From NCBI GenBank assembly GCA_032250895.1, contig JAVVEZ010000035.1, positions 1 to 32,241 of the forward strand: DNA of 32,241 nucleotides. Direction: 5' to 3'. The first letter of the stretch is position 1. Every line of letters begins with the position of its first letter. This DNA comes from JAVVEZ01 sp032250895 (GTDB taxonomy: Bacteria; Pseudomonadota; Gammaproteobacteria; Pseudomonadales; Pseudohongiellaceae). The notes under the pieces are model-generated. The model was not told the origin of the DNA, ran no database searches, and saw only the letters and a program-made list of their open reading frames with translations. The translations under genes were made by a program, and so were the position numbers. Below, in pieces: positions 8,636 to 17,667 of this stretch.

Positions 8636-9896
8636 TCGGGGCATGAGATCCCCCGCAAAACACGTCATCACTAAGCTGGCGGTGGAGGTCCATCAGGGCT
8701 TCGATGCTATCGATGGGGCGTCGGCCCCAGCCGCATTCGGTTGCCACGCCATAGTCGCCACTATAGTTGCGACGGAATGTTGCCAGCCGTTCCAGTGTGC
8801 CTTCTACGCCATCAGACAGATGCACCAGGCCGATGTACAGTTTGGCGGCGCCGATTTCAAGCCCCTGCAAGGGCGCAAAATAGTCATTATCCGAGCGCTC
8901 CCTCGGTACCGGCATCTGAATATAATCAAAGCGGCGGCCGGCATGTTTTACCGCCAGATTGGCCATGCGGACGGCAACCTCTAAATCCCTGGGTTCGATG
9001 AGGTGAGAATGTTCCAGGTCTCCGTAACACAGATGCATGCCCAGGGGGATGTCTTCCGGTACCAGAGGTGAGAGCCGGGCCATATACGCGGCGAAGCGTT
9101 GATAGGGATCGCCTTCCGCTTTCCAGGCCAGCGGTTCCCGGCCCATGTAATCAGCGGTGTCGCAGGCGAAGACTTCCCAGCAGACGTCCCACTGTACGAC
9201 GAGATCCTCATGCGGGATTGCATTGACCAGCGTCTGCACTTCACGGTCCAATACCTCAACGATGGCCTTGGTCATGATATGGAAATCACGGCTGTTGCCG
9301 GTACACCAGCGGGTGAAATCCTCTGGAAACGGAAAATTTACCTGGTAGCGGGTCCCGGCCGGAATGACCCCCTGATCACGCAGTGCCCTGAATTTCGCAT
9401 AGCATTCGATGGCAAAGTCGGCGTAATGAAGCGTATCGAAATAGACGTCTTCAACGCCGTCGACGACCTTGCACTGCCACATTTCCTCCCAGTTCGTCGG
9501 CAGCCAGTCCGGGATGTCCTCCTTGAACACCGATTTGTCCCGATCCGGTTTGGGTTTGTTGGTGATGATGATATCGGGATTGGGTTCAAAGACATGGGGC
9601 GCATTGAACACCACCCACATGTTCCGGTAGCCGGGCTCGCCGTGTGAGATACCGGCAAGGCGATCTCCAAGTGCGGGGCCCAGAAGCTTGAAGGTATCTT
9701 CCGCTGTTTGGCAGGGAATGCTTCCAACGGTGAGGAGGGATCGATCTTTCAGATAGGGGTGCATGGCATGTGGCCCGCTGTATTGAACGATGTTGATGTC
9801 AGTCAGTATCGCGAAAGACAGCATCGCCTGCAAGTCCGGTGATCGCTCCGGACAGCGCGGATCCTGCGTTCGACAGACTGGATTCTGGTAATGCAT
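8619..9896 (-). CDS. MetE/UROD-like TIM-barrel protein with zinc-site residues
   Basis: Encodes 425 residues. The start is ATG 9896, since AGGAAA lies 5-6 nt upstream; an in-frame TTG further upstream has no ribosome site. The C-terminal half resembles the catalytic barrel of cobalamin-independent methionine synthase: HxC at His288/Cys290 (GMHLCYGD) and a later Cys388 in TECGWGRR, matching the order of the MetE zinc ligands. The N-terminal barrel of full MetE (about 750 residues) is absent. Proteins of this size are generally filed as UROD/MetE-like and have not been assigned a substrate. A methyl transfer to or from a thiol is plausible, but methionine synthesis is not established. It is a single gene divergent from the small membrane protein, overlapping the FGE gene tail to tail. 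Confidence 0.75.
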   Translation of the reverse strand: MHYQNPVCRTQDPRCPERSPDLQAMLSFAILTDINIVQYSGPHAMHPYLKDRSLLTVGSIPCQTAEDTFKLLGPALGDRLAGISHGEPGYRNMWVVFNAPHVFEPNPDIIITNKPKPDRDKSVFKEDIPDWLPTNWEEMWQCKVVDGVEDVYFDTLHYADFAIECYAKFRALRDQGVIPAGTRYQVNFPFPEDFTRWCTGNSRDFHIMTKAIVEVLDREVQTLVNAIPHEDLVVQWDVCWEVFACDTADYMGREPLAWKAEGDPYQRFAAYMARLSPLVPEDIPLGMHLCYGDLEHSHLIEPRDLEVAVRMANLAVKHAGRRFDYIQMPVPRERSDNDYFAPLQGLEIGAAKLYIGLVHLSDGVEGTLERLATFRRNYSGDYGVATECGWGRRPIDSIEALMDLHRQLSDDVFCGGSHAPINGAA

Positions 9897-9925
9897 GGAT
9901 GTTTCCTGTATGCTTGCCAAGTCAA

Positions 9926-9955
9926 ATTAAACGCTTGATCATCCGGATATGACAG
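9926..9955 (-). promoter_or_regulatory. Candidate promoter of the MetE-like gene
   Basis: Minus strand: -35 CTGTCA (9950-9955, 4 of 6), an 18-bp spacer, and -10 TTTAAT (9926-9931, 5 of 6), about 30 nt before ATG 9896. It lies in the 100-bp divergent gap shared with the gene at 9997. Confidence 0.3.
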
Positions 9956-9996
9956 ACGAAGCCCGGCATCGTCCCATTCAAATCAAGGTGGATTCC

Positions 9997-10179
9997 ATGA
10001 CACATGAACCCGACTCATCCTCTTACAGCCAGACCCCAACCAACGATCCGAAAGAACAAAAACCCGGCAGTTCCGAGAAAAGCGTTCCTTACCAGATTGC
10101 TATATTGCTGCTGGCGGTTGTGTCCATTTTTCTGATCACGGGATTGATAGTCAGGACTGTTTTGACTCTATACCAATAG
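9997..10179 (+). CDS. Small single-pass membrane protein, unknown
   Basis: Encodes 60 residues, starting at ATG 9997 because AAGGTGG lies 5 nt upstream; ATG 9949 has only a weak site. A hydrophilic N-terminus rich in Ser, Pro and Lys (about 33 residues) is followed by one transmembrane helix (about residues 35-56, ILLLAVVSIFLITGLIV) and a very short tail. It ends 7 bp before the pitrilysin-like protease gene, whose own ribosome site is poor, so the two may be translationally coupled. I do not recognise the family. It could be an accessory subunit of the protease or simply a leader gene. Confidence 0.6.
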   Translation: MTHEPDSSSYSQTPTNDPKEQKPGSSEKSVPYQIAILLLAVVSIFLITGLIVRTVLTLYQ

Positions 10180-10186
10180 CCCTGAC

Positions 10187-13174
10187 ATGCGTTCCGGTTT
10201 TCGACGCCGTTGTTGCCCGTCCTGTGCTTTTTCAGCGCCTGTTCGCGTTCTGGGCATCACGCTGCTGGTACTGCTGGCCTTCACCGGGTGCAGCTACAGG
10301 GCCCTTGAACAGGCTGACAGTGCTGCGTCGTCCGAGCTTGTCAAAAGTCCCAATGACAGCCGTGAATACCGCAGTCTGGTGCTGGCCAATCAACTCAAGG
10401 TCCTGTTGATTTCAGACCCTGGAACCGACAAGGCCGCCGCTGCCGTGGATGTCTATGCCGGGTCCAACAGCGACCCCGAGGACTACCCGGGACTGGCCCA
10501 TTTTCTGGAACACATGTTGTTTCTCGGCACGGAAAAATACCCGGAGGCCGGCGCCTACCAGGAATACATTGCCGCCCATGGTGGCAGCAACAATGCCTAT
10601 ACCGCCTATGAAAACACCAACTATTACTTTGACATCGAAAAAAATTCGCTGGCCCCGGCGCTGGACCGCTTTTCCCAGTTTTTCATCGTTCCGCTGTTTA
10701 CGCCGGACTATGTCGACCGGGAACGCAATGCCGTGCACTCCGAGTATCAGTCCGGGCTGCAGAACGATGGCCGGCGCGCTTATGAGGTCTTCAAGGCGGT
10801 ACTGAACCCGGCGCACCCGCTGGCCCGGTTTTCCGTAGGCAGTCTCGAGACATTGCGGGATAAAACGGCAGGCAGTCTGCGGCGCGCGCTGCTGGATCAT
10901 TACCAGGCCTATTATTCGGCCAACCTGATGAGCCTGGTGGTTCTGGGTGCCGAGCCGCTGGATGAGCTGGAAGTCCTGGCCAGAAAGTATTTTTCTGCGG
11001 TGGAGAATCGCCAGGTTGCCGTGCCTGCAACAAGCGAGCCCCTGTTTACACCCGGTACGCTGCCCGCGCTGTTGCAGATAAAACCGGTGCGGCAAAGTCG
11101 TTCATTATCCTACAGCTTCCCGATCCCGGTCGTGAAACCCTATTATCGTTACAAACCCCTGGATTTCCTGGCCAACCTGCTGGGCCATGAGGGTGAGGGC
11201 AGTTTGCTCTCCCTGCTCAAGGAAAAAGGCTGGGCCAACGGTCTGAGTGCCGGCGGCGGCATGTCCTACCGTGACAATGCCACTTTTTCCGTGTCTGTCG
11301 CGCTGACCGAAGAAGGTGTCAATCATGTCGACGACATCAGTCGCCTGTTGTTCCAGACCATTGCGCTCATCAGGCGCGATGGCATAAAAGAATGGATATT
11401 CCAGGAACAGAAAACCATGGCGGAGCTGGCCTTCCTGTTTCAGGAACCCACCAGCCCCGTCAATTATGCGAGTTCTCTGGCCAGTGCCTTGCAGGAGTTT
11501 CCTGCCGCCGAAGTCATTACGGCAGGGTATACCTACGAGGCCTTTGATCCGGTGCTGATCAGGCGCTTTCTGGGCTATCTGCGACCGGACAATCTGCTGC
11601 TCACCCTCACTGAACCCGGCGTTGCCACCACCCGGGTGGAAGCAAATTTTGGAGCTGCCTACGATTTTGCCAGCTTGCCTGTGGCGCGACCGGCAAGCTG
11701 GCAGACAGCTATGGAAGGGGACGCTGTGGAAAGGGACAGTCGCCTGCATATCCCCGCCCCCAATATCTTTCTGCCCGAGAACATCGCCATCAAGGCCCGT
11801 CAGGGAATGGCGACGGAGGATATTTATCAGAAACCCAGGCTGTTGGTTGATGAAAACGGTGTCAGGCTCTGGTTCCGGCAGGATGGCATCTTCAAGCTGC
11901 CGCGGGCTAATTTTTATCTCACCGCCCTGACATCACGGGTCAATGCGTCTGTGGAAAATTCGCTCAAGGCGGCTTTTTTCGTCAACCTGGTCAATGACCA
12001 GCTTCGCGAGTATTCCTATCCGGCGAATCTGGCCGGGCTTTACTATGGTGTGAACAGCGGGTCCAGGGGTTTCAGTATCAATCTGGGCGGTTATGACGAC
12101 AAGCAGCCGGAACTGCTGGATGCCGTTCTGAAAACCATCGGCGCCGCTGATTTTACCCGGGAACGCTTTGACATCATCAAGGCTGAGATGCTTCGGGGTC
12201 TGGAAAATGCCGATAGACAGACACCTTATGTGCGCTTGTTCCAAAAAGTGCAGGAGGCGTTGATCAGCCCCTATTGGAACGAGACGGAAAAAATGGCCGC
12301 CCTTGCAGCCATCGATCTCGATCAGGTCAGGGCCTTTGTGCCGCAGCTGCTGGCCGATATTCGAATCGATGCGCTTTACCACGGCAATGTGACAGAAGAA
12401 GATGCGCGGACCATGCTGGCCTTGGTCACGCACTATCTGCGACCGTCGGCAACGGTACCACTGCCTCCCTTCGGCAGGGTGATGAAGCTGCCGAAGGAGA
12501 AAAAAGTGATTTGGGACGTGGAAATCGAGCATACGGATTCGGCCATCGTCATGTATCAGCAGGGGCCTGATGACAGTCTGGCAACCCGGGCGACGATCAA
12601 CCTGCTGGCAGCGGTGCTGAGAACGCCTTTCTATGACACACTGCGAACTGAACGGCAGCTCGGCTATGTGGTCAATGCCGGAACATTGCCCATTCTGAAG
12701 ACCAACGGCAGCGTCATGGTGATCGAATCCCCGAATACCGATCCCATTGCGCTGGAGCGGCACATCGATGATTTTCTGCGCGACTACAAGCAGAAACTGC
12801 AGGCAATGCCCGCCGCGGACTTTGCCGCGATCAAGGCCGGACTGCTCAACAATCTGCTGCAAAAACCACAGCGTCTGAATGCCTTGAGCAGACGCTTCTG
12901 GGGTGATATCCAGATTGGTGAATACGATGCGGATTCCACGCTCATGATGGCAGAGGCCATTACTGCGCTCACCAAGGCGGACATCGAAAAATATTATGCC
13001 ACTCATCTGGCCGATGCTGACGCTGTACGTCTGGTCGTGCGCTCAACCGGCAGCGCGCACGAGGAGGTTTTCACTGCCGCCCGCGAGCGTGAAGTTTCCC
13101 CTGGAGTGATCTACCTGGACGCCGACAATGATTTAAAAGATACCGCCGAATTTTTCTATTTTGACCGTCCATGA
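10187..13174 (+). CDS. Pitrilysin/insulysin-type M16 metalloprotease, lipoprotein
   Basis: Encodes 995 residues, the length of a full four-domain M16A protease (E. coli protease III is about 960). These zinc enzymes degrade short peptides inside a closing chamber. The inverted zinc motif HxxEH is His105, Glu108, His109 (HFLEH), and the distal ligand is Glu186 in ERNAVHSEYQ, exactly 77 residues on, as in pitrilysin. GGSNNAYTAYENTNYYF is the conserved substrate-strand segment. The N-terminus is a lipoprotein signal with Cys35 (AFTGC), so the protease should be anchored to a membrane facing the periplasm. The start ATG lacks a good ribosome site and follows the small membrane protein by 7 bp. 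The 3' end overlaps the glycosyltransferase gene by 42 bp, tail to tail. Confidence 0.93.
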   Translation: MRSGFRRRCCPSCAFSAPVRVLGITLLVLLAFTGCSYRALEQADSAASSELVKSPNDSREYRSLVLANQLKVLLISDPGTDKAAAAVDVYAGSNSDPEDYPGLAHFLEHMLFLGTEKYPEAGAYQEYIAAHGGSNNAYTAYENTNYYFDIEKNSLAPALDRFSQFFIVPLFTPDYVDRERNAVHSEYQSGLQNDGRRAYEVFKAVLNPAHPLARFSVGSLETLRDKTAGSLRRALLDHYQAYYSANLMSLVVLGAEPLDELEVLARKYFSAVENRQVAVPATSEPLFTPGTLPALLQIKPVRQSRSLSYSFPIPVVKPYYRYKPLDFLANLLGHEGEGSLLSLLKEKGWANGLSAGGGMSYRDNATFSVSVALTEEGVNHVDDISRLLFQTIALIRRDGIKEWIFQEQKTMAELAFLFQEPTSPVNYASSLASALQEFPAAEVITAGYTYEAFDPVLIRRFLGYLRPDNLLLTLTEPGVATTRVEANFGAAYDFASLPVARPASWQTAMEGDAVERDSRLHIPAPNIFLPENIAIKARQGMATEDIYQKPRLLVDENGVRLWFRQDGIFKLPRANFYLTALTSRVNASVENSLKAAFFVNLVNDQLREYSYPANLAGLYYGVNSGSRGFSINLGGYDDKQPELLDAVLKTIGAADFTRERFDIIKAEMLRGLENADRQTPYVRLFQKVQEALISPYWNETEKMAALAAIDLDQVRAFVPQLLADIRIDALYHGNVTEEDARTMLALVTHYLRPSATVPLPPFGRVMKLPKEKKVIWDVEIEHTDSAIVMYQQGPDDSLATRATINLLAAVLRTPFYDTLRTERQLGYVVNAGTLPILKTNGSVMVIESPNTDPIALERHIDDFLRDYKQKLQAMPAADFAAIKAGLLNNLLQKPQRLNALSRRFWGDIQIGEYDADSTLMMAEAITALTKADIEKYYATHLADADAVRLVVRSTGSAHEEVFTAAREREVSPGVIYLDADNDLKDTAEFFYFDRP

Positions 13175-14461
13175 GCTGCTCAGCCCACTGCTGTCGGGGA
13201 TGTCGTGCAATGTCTTCGCCAGCTGTGTCATGGGCTGAGACGCAAAATGGTGCTCGCGCAAACAGTGAATGAACTTCAGAGTCCTGAAAGCATCAAACCA
13301 CTGCGTGAAATGTCGCAGAAAAGCAGCCCGGGTTTTGCCGTGAGACAGGGCATGTACCAGCCCGCTCTGAACATCGAGACTGGCAAGGCATGGCCACAGT
13401 ATCTCAAGCCTGGTTTCCTGCGCCAGTATTTTTCTCTGTTGAAAAGTGTCGAGCAGTGATTGCAGGCCCTCGCGTTGGAGCTGCCCGGCGTTGTCGAAAA
13501 GCAGGGGCAGCAGTTTCAACCATGCCCGCAGATAATAAAAACACAGGGGATGATAATAGCGATATTGGGCCATGGGATTGCTCAACGCCTTGATGCGTGT
13601 GACGGCCGGCCCGGTGCCGAAAGGCACACGATCGGAATCTCTGGCCATGATGGACAGTACCGGCTCGCGCAGGGATACGACAGTGCCGGTTTTGGCCAGT
13701 TTGTTGAGCAGATAAAAATCCTCGCCGGCAGCCCGTTTGGGAAAGCCCCGGCACAGGGCATAGTGCCGGTGATTGATCAGAAAAGTGCTGCCCACCGTAT
13801 GAAAGGCGTAGGCTGAGCCAGCCCACTGCAGGCCCATCACATAGTAATCCAGAGACAGCTCATACAGTTGGTGGGCCAGATCCGGATCAGTGCCGGCCGG
13901 GCCGACGTGGCGAAAAGGATACAGCGCGGCGGCACTCGTGCCGGAATCCAGTGTGGCGGCCGCGTCGAAATAGCCTGTGGGCAGCAGCGTGTCGGCATCG
14001 CTGCTGTGAATCCAGTCAGAGGCGATCTGACCGCGGGTGATCAGCATGCAGGCAATATCGCAGGCAATTTTCCGGGCCAGGCCAACACCTTGTGCCTGCT
14101 CGATCCACCTGCCGGCATGGCATCTTTCGACCAGCAACAGGTGTTGCTGCCGGCTTGGGGCCAGTTCGAAGACCTGCATGTTTTCATTGAGCCTGAACAG
14201 TGCAGGCAGGGTGTTGCGGATGCTCAGCCCGAAGGCTTGGGTATTGCTGATTTTTTGTGGATCATTGCTTCGTTCCGGGGCATTCAGCACCAGTATCACC
14301 AGCACAGGGGCCGTCGTGGGCAGTGCCCGGAGACCGTCCAGCAGACTCTCGTCTTCGTTGAAGACCGGAAGAGTGAGCACATGCTGATAGCGCAGGGAAA
14401 AGCCATCCAGCTCATGGCATTCCTTTTCAGCATGATTGATCAGGTACTGATGCGCCGACAT
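13133..14461 (-). CDS. Family 2-like glycosyltransferase
   Basis: Encodes 442 residues. The N-terminal strand VLTLPVFNEDESLLDGL, followed by VLVILVLNAPE, is typical of GT-A nucleotide-sugar enzymes. A DxD metal motif is at Asp155-Asp157 (HSSDADTLLP), and the GEDFYLLNKL segment resembles the ED acceptor motif of GT2 proteins. No transmembrane helices are obvious, so it is probably cytoplasmic and uses a nucleotide-sugar donor; the acceptor is unknown. It begins 26 bp after the RND permease on the same strand and probably shares that transcript. A functional link with efflux is not evident. The start is ATG 14461, with only a weak upstream ribosome site. Its end overlaps the M16 gene. Confidence 0.75.
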   Translation of the reverse strand: MSAHQYLINHAEKECHELDGFSLRYQHVLTLPVFNEDESLLDGLRALPTTAPVLVILVLNAPERSNDPQKISNTQAFGLSIRNTLPALFRLNENMQVFELAPSRQQHLLLVERCHAGRWIEQAQGVGLARKIACDIACMLITRGQIASDWIHSSDADTLLPTGYFDAAATLDSGTSAAALYPFRHVGPAGTDPDLAHQLYELSLDYYVMGLQWAGSAYAFHTVGSTFLINHRHYALCRGFPKRAAGEDFYLLNKLAKTGTVVSLREPVLSIMARDSDRVPFGTGPAVTRIKALSNPMAQYRYYHPLCFYYLRAWLKLLPLLFDNAGQLQREGLQSLLDTFQQRKILAQETRLEILWPCLASLDVQSGLVHALSHGKTRAAFLRHFTQWFDAFRTLKFIHCLREHHFASQPMTQLAKTLHDIPDSSGLSSSWTVKIEKFGGIF

Positions 14462-14487
14462 GGCCAGCCCAGCCCGGTTCGGACGGG

Positions 14488-17400
14488 CTAGGCGTTCACA
14501 CCTGCAGGCGTGTGGGCAGCCGGGGCGAGTGTTGGCCGGTTCCCTTTGAGCTCTTCGAGAATCACATACAGGCTGGGAATCAGCAGCAGTGTGATAACCG
14601 TGGCAAACACGATACCGAAGCCGAGAGAGGTTGCCATGGGAATCACAAACTGGGCCTGCATGCTGGTTTCCAGCAGGATTGGCACCAGGCCGAAGAAGGT
14701 GGTGAGTGAGGTCAGCAGAATAGGACGGAAACGAGCGGCACCGGCCTCCACGACAGCCTGTTTCAGCGGCACACCGTCAGCATGGGCACGATTGATGAAA
14801 TCAATGACGATGATGCTGTCGTTCACGACGACCCCGGACAATGCAATGATGCCCAGTATCGACATGAAGTTCACAGGCATGCCGACAAACAGGTGTCCCA
14901 TTACGGCACCGATGACACCAAAGGGGATCACCGCCATGATGATCAGGGGCTGCAGGTAGGACCGCAGAGGGATTGCCAGCAGGGCATAAATGCCGAACAG
15001 AGCGAACATCATGCCTCTGGCCATGTCGGAAATGATGGATGACTGTTCGGCAGTACCGCCATCGGCACGGAAACTGACACTGGGATAGCGCTGGAAGAGT
15101 TCAGGGAAAAAGACATTTTTCAATTCGCTGACCACCTTGTCCGGTTCCACGACCGAAGCAATGATGTCGGCGCTCACACCCACCGAACGCATGCCCTCCA
15201 CGCGGTTGATACGGGCATAGCCCTGCGCCATGCCAAAGTCTGCCACCGAGGTAAAAGGCACCAGATCTCCTTCAATAGGGGTCCGGATGAACATGTCTTC
15301 CACATCACCAATGGAGGTGCGATTGCGCTCGGGATAGCGCACCATGACCTTGACTTCGTCATTGCCACGCTGCAGGCGCTGGGCCTGGGAGCCATAGAAG
15401 GCATTCCGGACCTGGGTCGACAGGTCGTTCAGCGTGAAGCCGAGTACATCGCCGCGGGGTTTGAGTTGCAGACGGATTTCACTCTTGCTGCTGACGGCCT
15501 CGTTCTTGATGTTGATGAGACCGTTATAGCTGTGCAGCTTGGTTTCCAGTTCGGTGGCGGCGGCGGTCAACTCGCTGGAATTATCGCCGACCAGCTGGAA
15601 GGAAATGGCGCTGCCGCCAAAGCGTTGTCCGGTTGAAAAAATCAGAGACTTCAAACCGGGCATGTTGCCGACGTAGTTCCTCATGAATTCCGTCATCAGC
15701 GAGGCTTCGATCTGATTGGGGACATCCTTGTCCAGTTCTATCCTGGCCGATCCGGAAGCGGCGCCACTGCCAATGACCAGAAAGTGATCGACGACCGTCG
15801 TGGAAATCTCTCCGCTTTCGGCATCCTCGAATTCGAAACGGCCATCGAGGGCCTGGATGGCTTCTTCCAGCCGTGCCATGGTGGCGCGGGTCTGTGCTTC
15901 CGGGCTGCCTTCAACCATGTCGACATTGACAACGATGAAATCGCTGGGAATTTCCGGCAGGAAGACCACACGTACGATGCCACCGGCCATGATGCCGACG
16001 GTAATGATCAGAATGCCCACAAAGGCTGCCAGTGTCGTGTAACGATTCTCTATGCACAGGGTATTGAAGGGGACATAGTATTTTTTGACGAAGTGATCCA
16101 GCCCCCTGTTGCAGGTCCTTTGCAGCCTGTCAAAAAAACTGTTGGAGGATTTTTTCCCCATGTGCACCAGATGCGAGGGTAGAATCAGTTTTGATTCAAC
16201 CAGTGAAAAAACCAGGCACAGAATCACCACCCAGCCGATGGAGGCGGTAAACGCGGCGGCAAAGCCACTGATCATCAGCAGGGGGATGAAGGCCGCGATG
16301 GTGGTCAGCACGCCGAAGGTCGCCGGTATGGCCACCCGCCTGGCGCCATGTACGACGCTGTCCAGGCTGTGACCATAGAGGCTGACACTGCTGTGCGCGC
16401 TTTCACCGATGATGATGGCATCGTCAACGACAATACCCAGCACCATGATGAAACCGAAGAGGCTGAGCATATTGAGGTCGATGCCCACGGTCGGCATCAG
16501 GGCGAAGGCGCCCAGGAAGGTGATGGGAATGCCCAGGATCACCCAGAAGGCCAGTTTGATCTCCAGAAACAGCGCCAGGATGATGAAGACCAGTACGGCC
16601 CCCATCAGCAGGTTTCGCTGCATCAGGTCCAGGCGGTCCTGCAGATAAAAAGAGGCGTCCTGCCAGACATCCAGATTGATGCCTTCAGGAAGTACCTGTT
16701 TCTTCTGTTCCACGTAGTCCCGCACAGTTTCAGTGACCTTCAGCATGTTCTGGTTGCCGGTGGTCTGGACATTGATGCTGATGGTCGGTTCGCCATCGAA
16801 ACGGGCATAGTTTTCAGTGTCTTCAAAACCATCGATGATGGTGGCGATATCGCCCAGGCTCAGAATGGCGCCATCGGTGGTGGTCTTCAGGATGATCTTG
16901 TCGAAGTCCTGGTAGTTGTAGGCCAGAGCCTGGGTACGCACCAGCACTTCACCGCCCTCGGTCTTCAGGGAACCGGCCGGCAGATCCAGCGAGGACATAC
17001 GGATCTGCTGGGCAATCTGGTCCAGCGTGAGATCATATTTGAGCAGGGTGTCTTCCGATACTTCGATGCTGATTTCGTAGGGGCGCTCGCCGGCCAGCGT
17101 GACGCTGGTGATACCCTCCAGGCCCAGCAATTCATCACGGATACTTTGTGCCAGCTCTTTCTGGCTGGCCTCGCCTATGTCCCCGTAAACTTCAAGCCGG
17201 ATGGAGTCGTTGCGCACGATGGTGCGTCTGACGATGGGTGGCTCGGCATCCAAGGGAAAAGTCAGGATGCTGTCGACCTTCACTTTGACATCGTTGAGCA
17301 CCTCATTGATGTCATAGGATTCGTCGACTTCCAGGGTCACCTGCGCAGAACCCTCATTGGCAACGGAACTGATCTTGGTGATGCCATCGACATCTTCCAC

Positions 17401-17631
17401 GGCCTCCTCGATCTGGATGACAATACCGTTTTCGACATCGGAAGGAGCCGCGCCGGGATAGGCCATGCTGATCTGGATCAGCGGCAGGTCGATATCGGGG
17501 GTGGCCTTTTTGGTGATGGTAAACACGGAATAGATCCCGGTCAGGACAATCACCGTCATCAGCAGATTGGAGGCCACGTGATTGCCGGCAAACCATGCAA
17601 TCAGACCTTTCTGCTCTTCCACTTTACTCAT
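14488..17631 (-). CDS. RND-family efflux permease (AcrB/HAE1-like)
   Basis: Encodes 1047 residues, the normal size for an inner-membrane RND pump that exports hydrophobic compounds using the proton gradient. I use ATG 17631 (GGAG at 8-nt spacing) rather than the TTG two codons earlier. The N-terminal cytoplasmic stretch and first helix (about 10-32), the porter domain, the LFLEIKLAFWVILGIPITFLGAF loop and a second half-repeat are all visible. The proton-relay pair on TM4 is Asp403/Asp404 (GIVVDDAIII). At the TM10 position equivalent to AcrB Lys940 the sequence has Asn937 (VVVNDSIIVIDF), a variation known among marine-type HAE1 pumps. The adaptor gene is 36 bp upstream. No TolC-like channel gene is present here, so one encoded elsewhere must be used. 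Confidence 0.93.
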   Translation of the reverse strand: MSKVEEQKGLIAWFAGNHVASNLLMTVIVLTGIYSVFTITKKATPDIDLPLIQISMAYPGAAPSDVENGIVIQIEEAVEDVDGITKISSVANEGSAQVTLEVDESYDINEVLNDVKVKVDSILTFPLDAEPPIVRRTIVRNDSIRLEVYGDIGEASQKELAQSIRDELLGLEGITSVTLAGERPYEISIEVSEDTLLKYDLTLDQIAQQIRMSSLDLPAGSLKTEGGEVLVRTQALAYNYQDFDKIILKTTTDGAILSLGDIATIIDGFEDTENYARFDGEPTISINVQTTGNQNMLKVTETVRDYVEQKKQVLPEGINLDVWQDASFYLQDRLDLMQRNLLMGAVLVFIILALFLEIKLAFWVILGIPITFLGAFALMPTVGIDLNMLSLFGFIMVLGIVVDDAIIIGESAHSSVSLYGHSLDSVVHGARRVAIPATFGVLTTIAAFIPLLMISGFAAAFTASIGWVVILCLVFSLVESKLILPSHLVHMGKKSSNSFFDRLQRTCNRGLDHFVKKYYVPFNTLCIENRYTTLAAFVGILIITVGIMAGGIVRVVFLPEIPSDFIVVNVDMVEGSPEAQTRATMARLEEAIQALDGRFEFEDAESGEISTTVVDHFLVIGSGAASGSARIELDKDVPNQIEASLMTEFMRNYVGNMPGLKSLIFSTGQRFGGSAISFQLVGDNSSELTAAATELETKLHSYNGLINIKNEAVSSKSEIRLQLKPRGDVLGFTLNDLSTQVRNAFYGSQAQRLQRGNDEVKVMVRYPERNRTSIGDVEDMFIRTPIEGDLVPFTSVADFGMAQGYARINRVEGMRSVGVSADIIASVVEPDKVVSELKNVFFPELFQRYPSVSFRADGGTAEQSSIISDMARGMMFALFGIYALLAIPLRSYLQPLIIMAVIPFGVIGAVMGHLFVGMPVNFMSILGIIALSGVVVNDSIIVIDFINRAHADGVPLKQAVVEAGAARFRPILLTSLTTFFGLVPILLETSMQAQFVIPMATSLGFGIVFATVITLLLIPSLYVILEELKGNRPTLAPAAHTPAGVNA

Positions 17632-17667
17632 GATCAAGACTCCGTTCGATGTTTGTCAGTGACTGCA

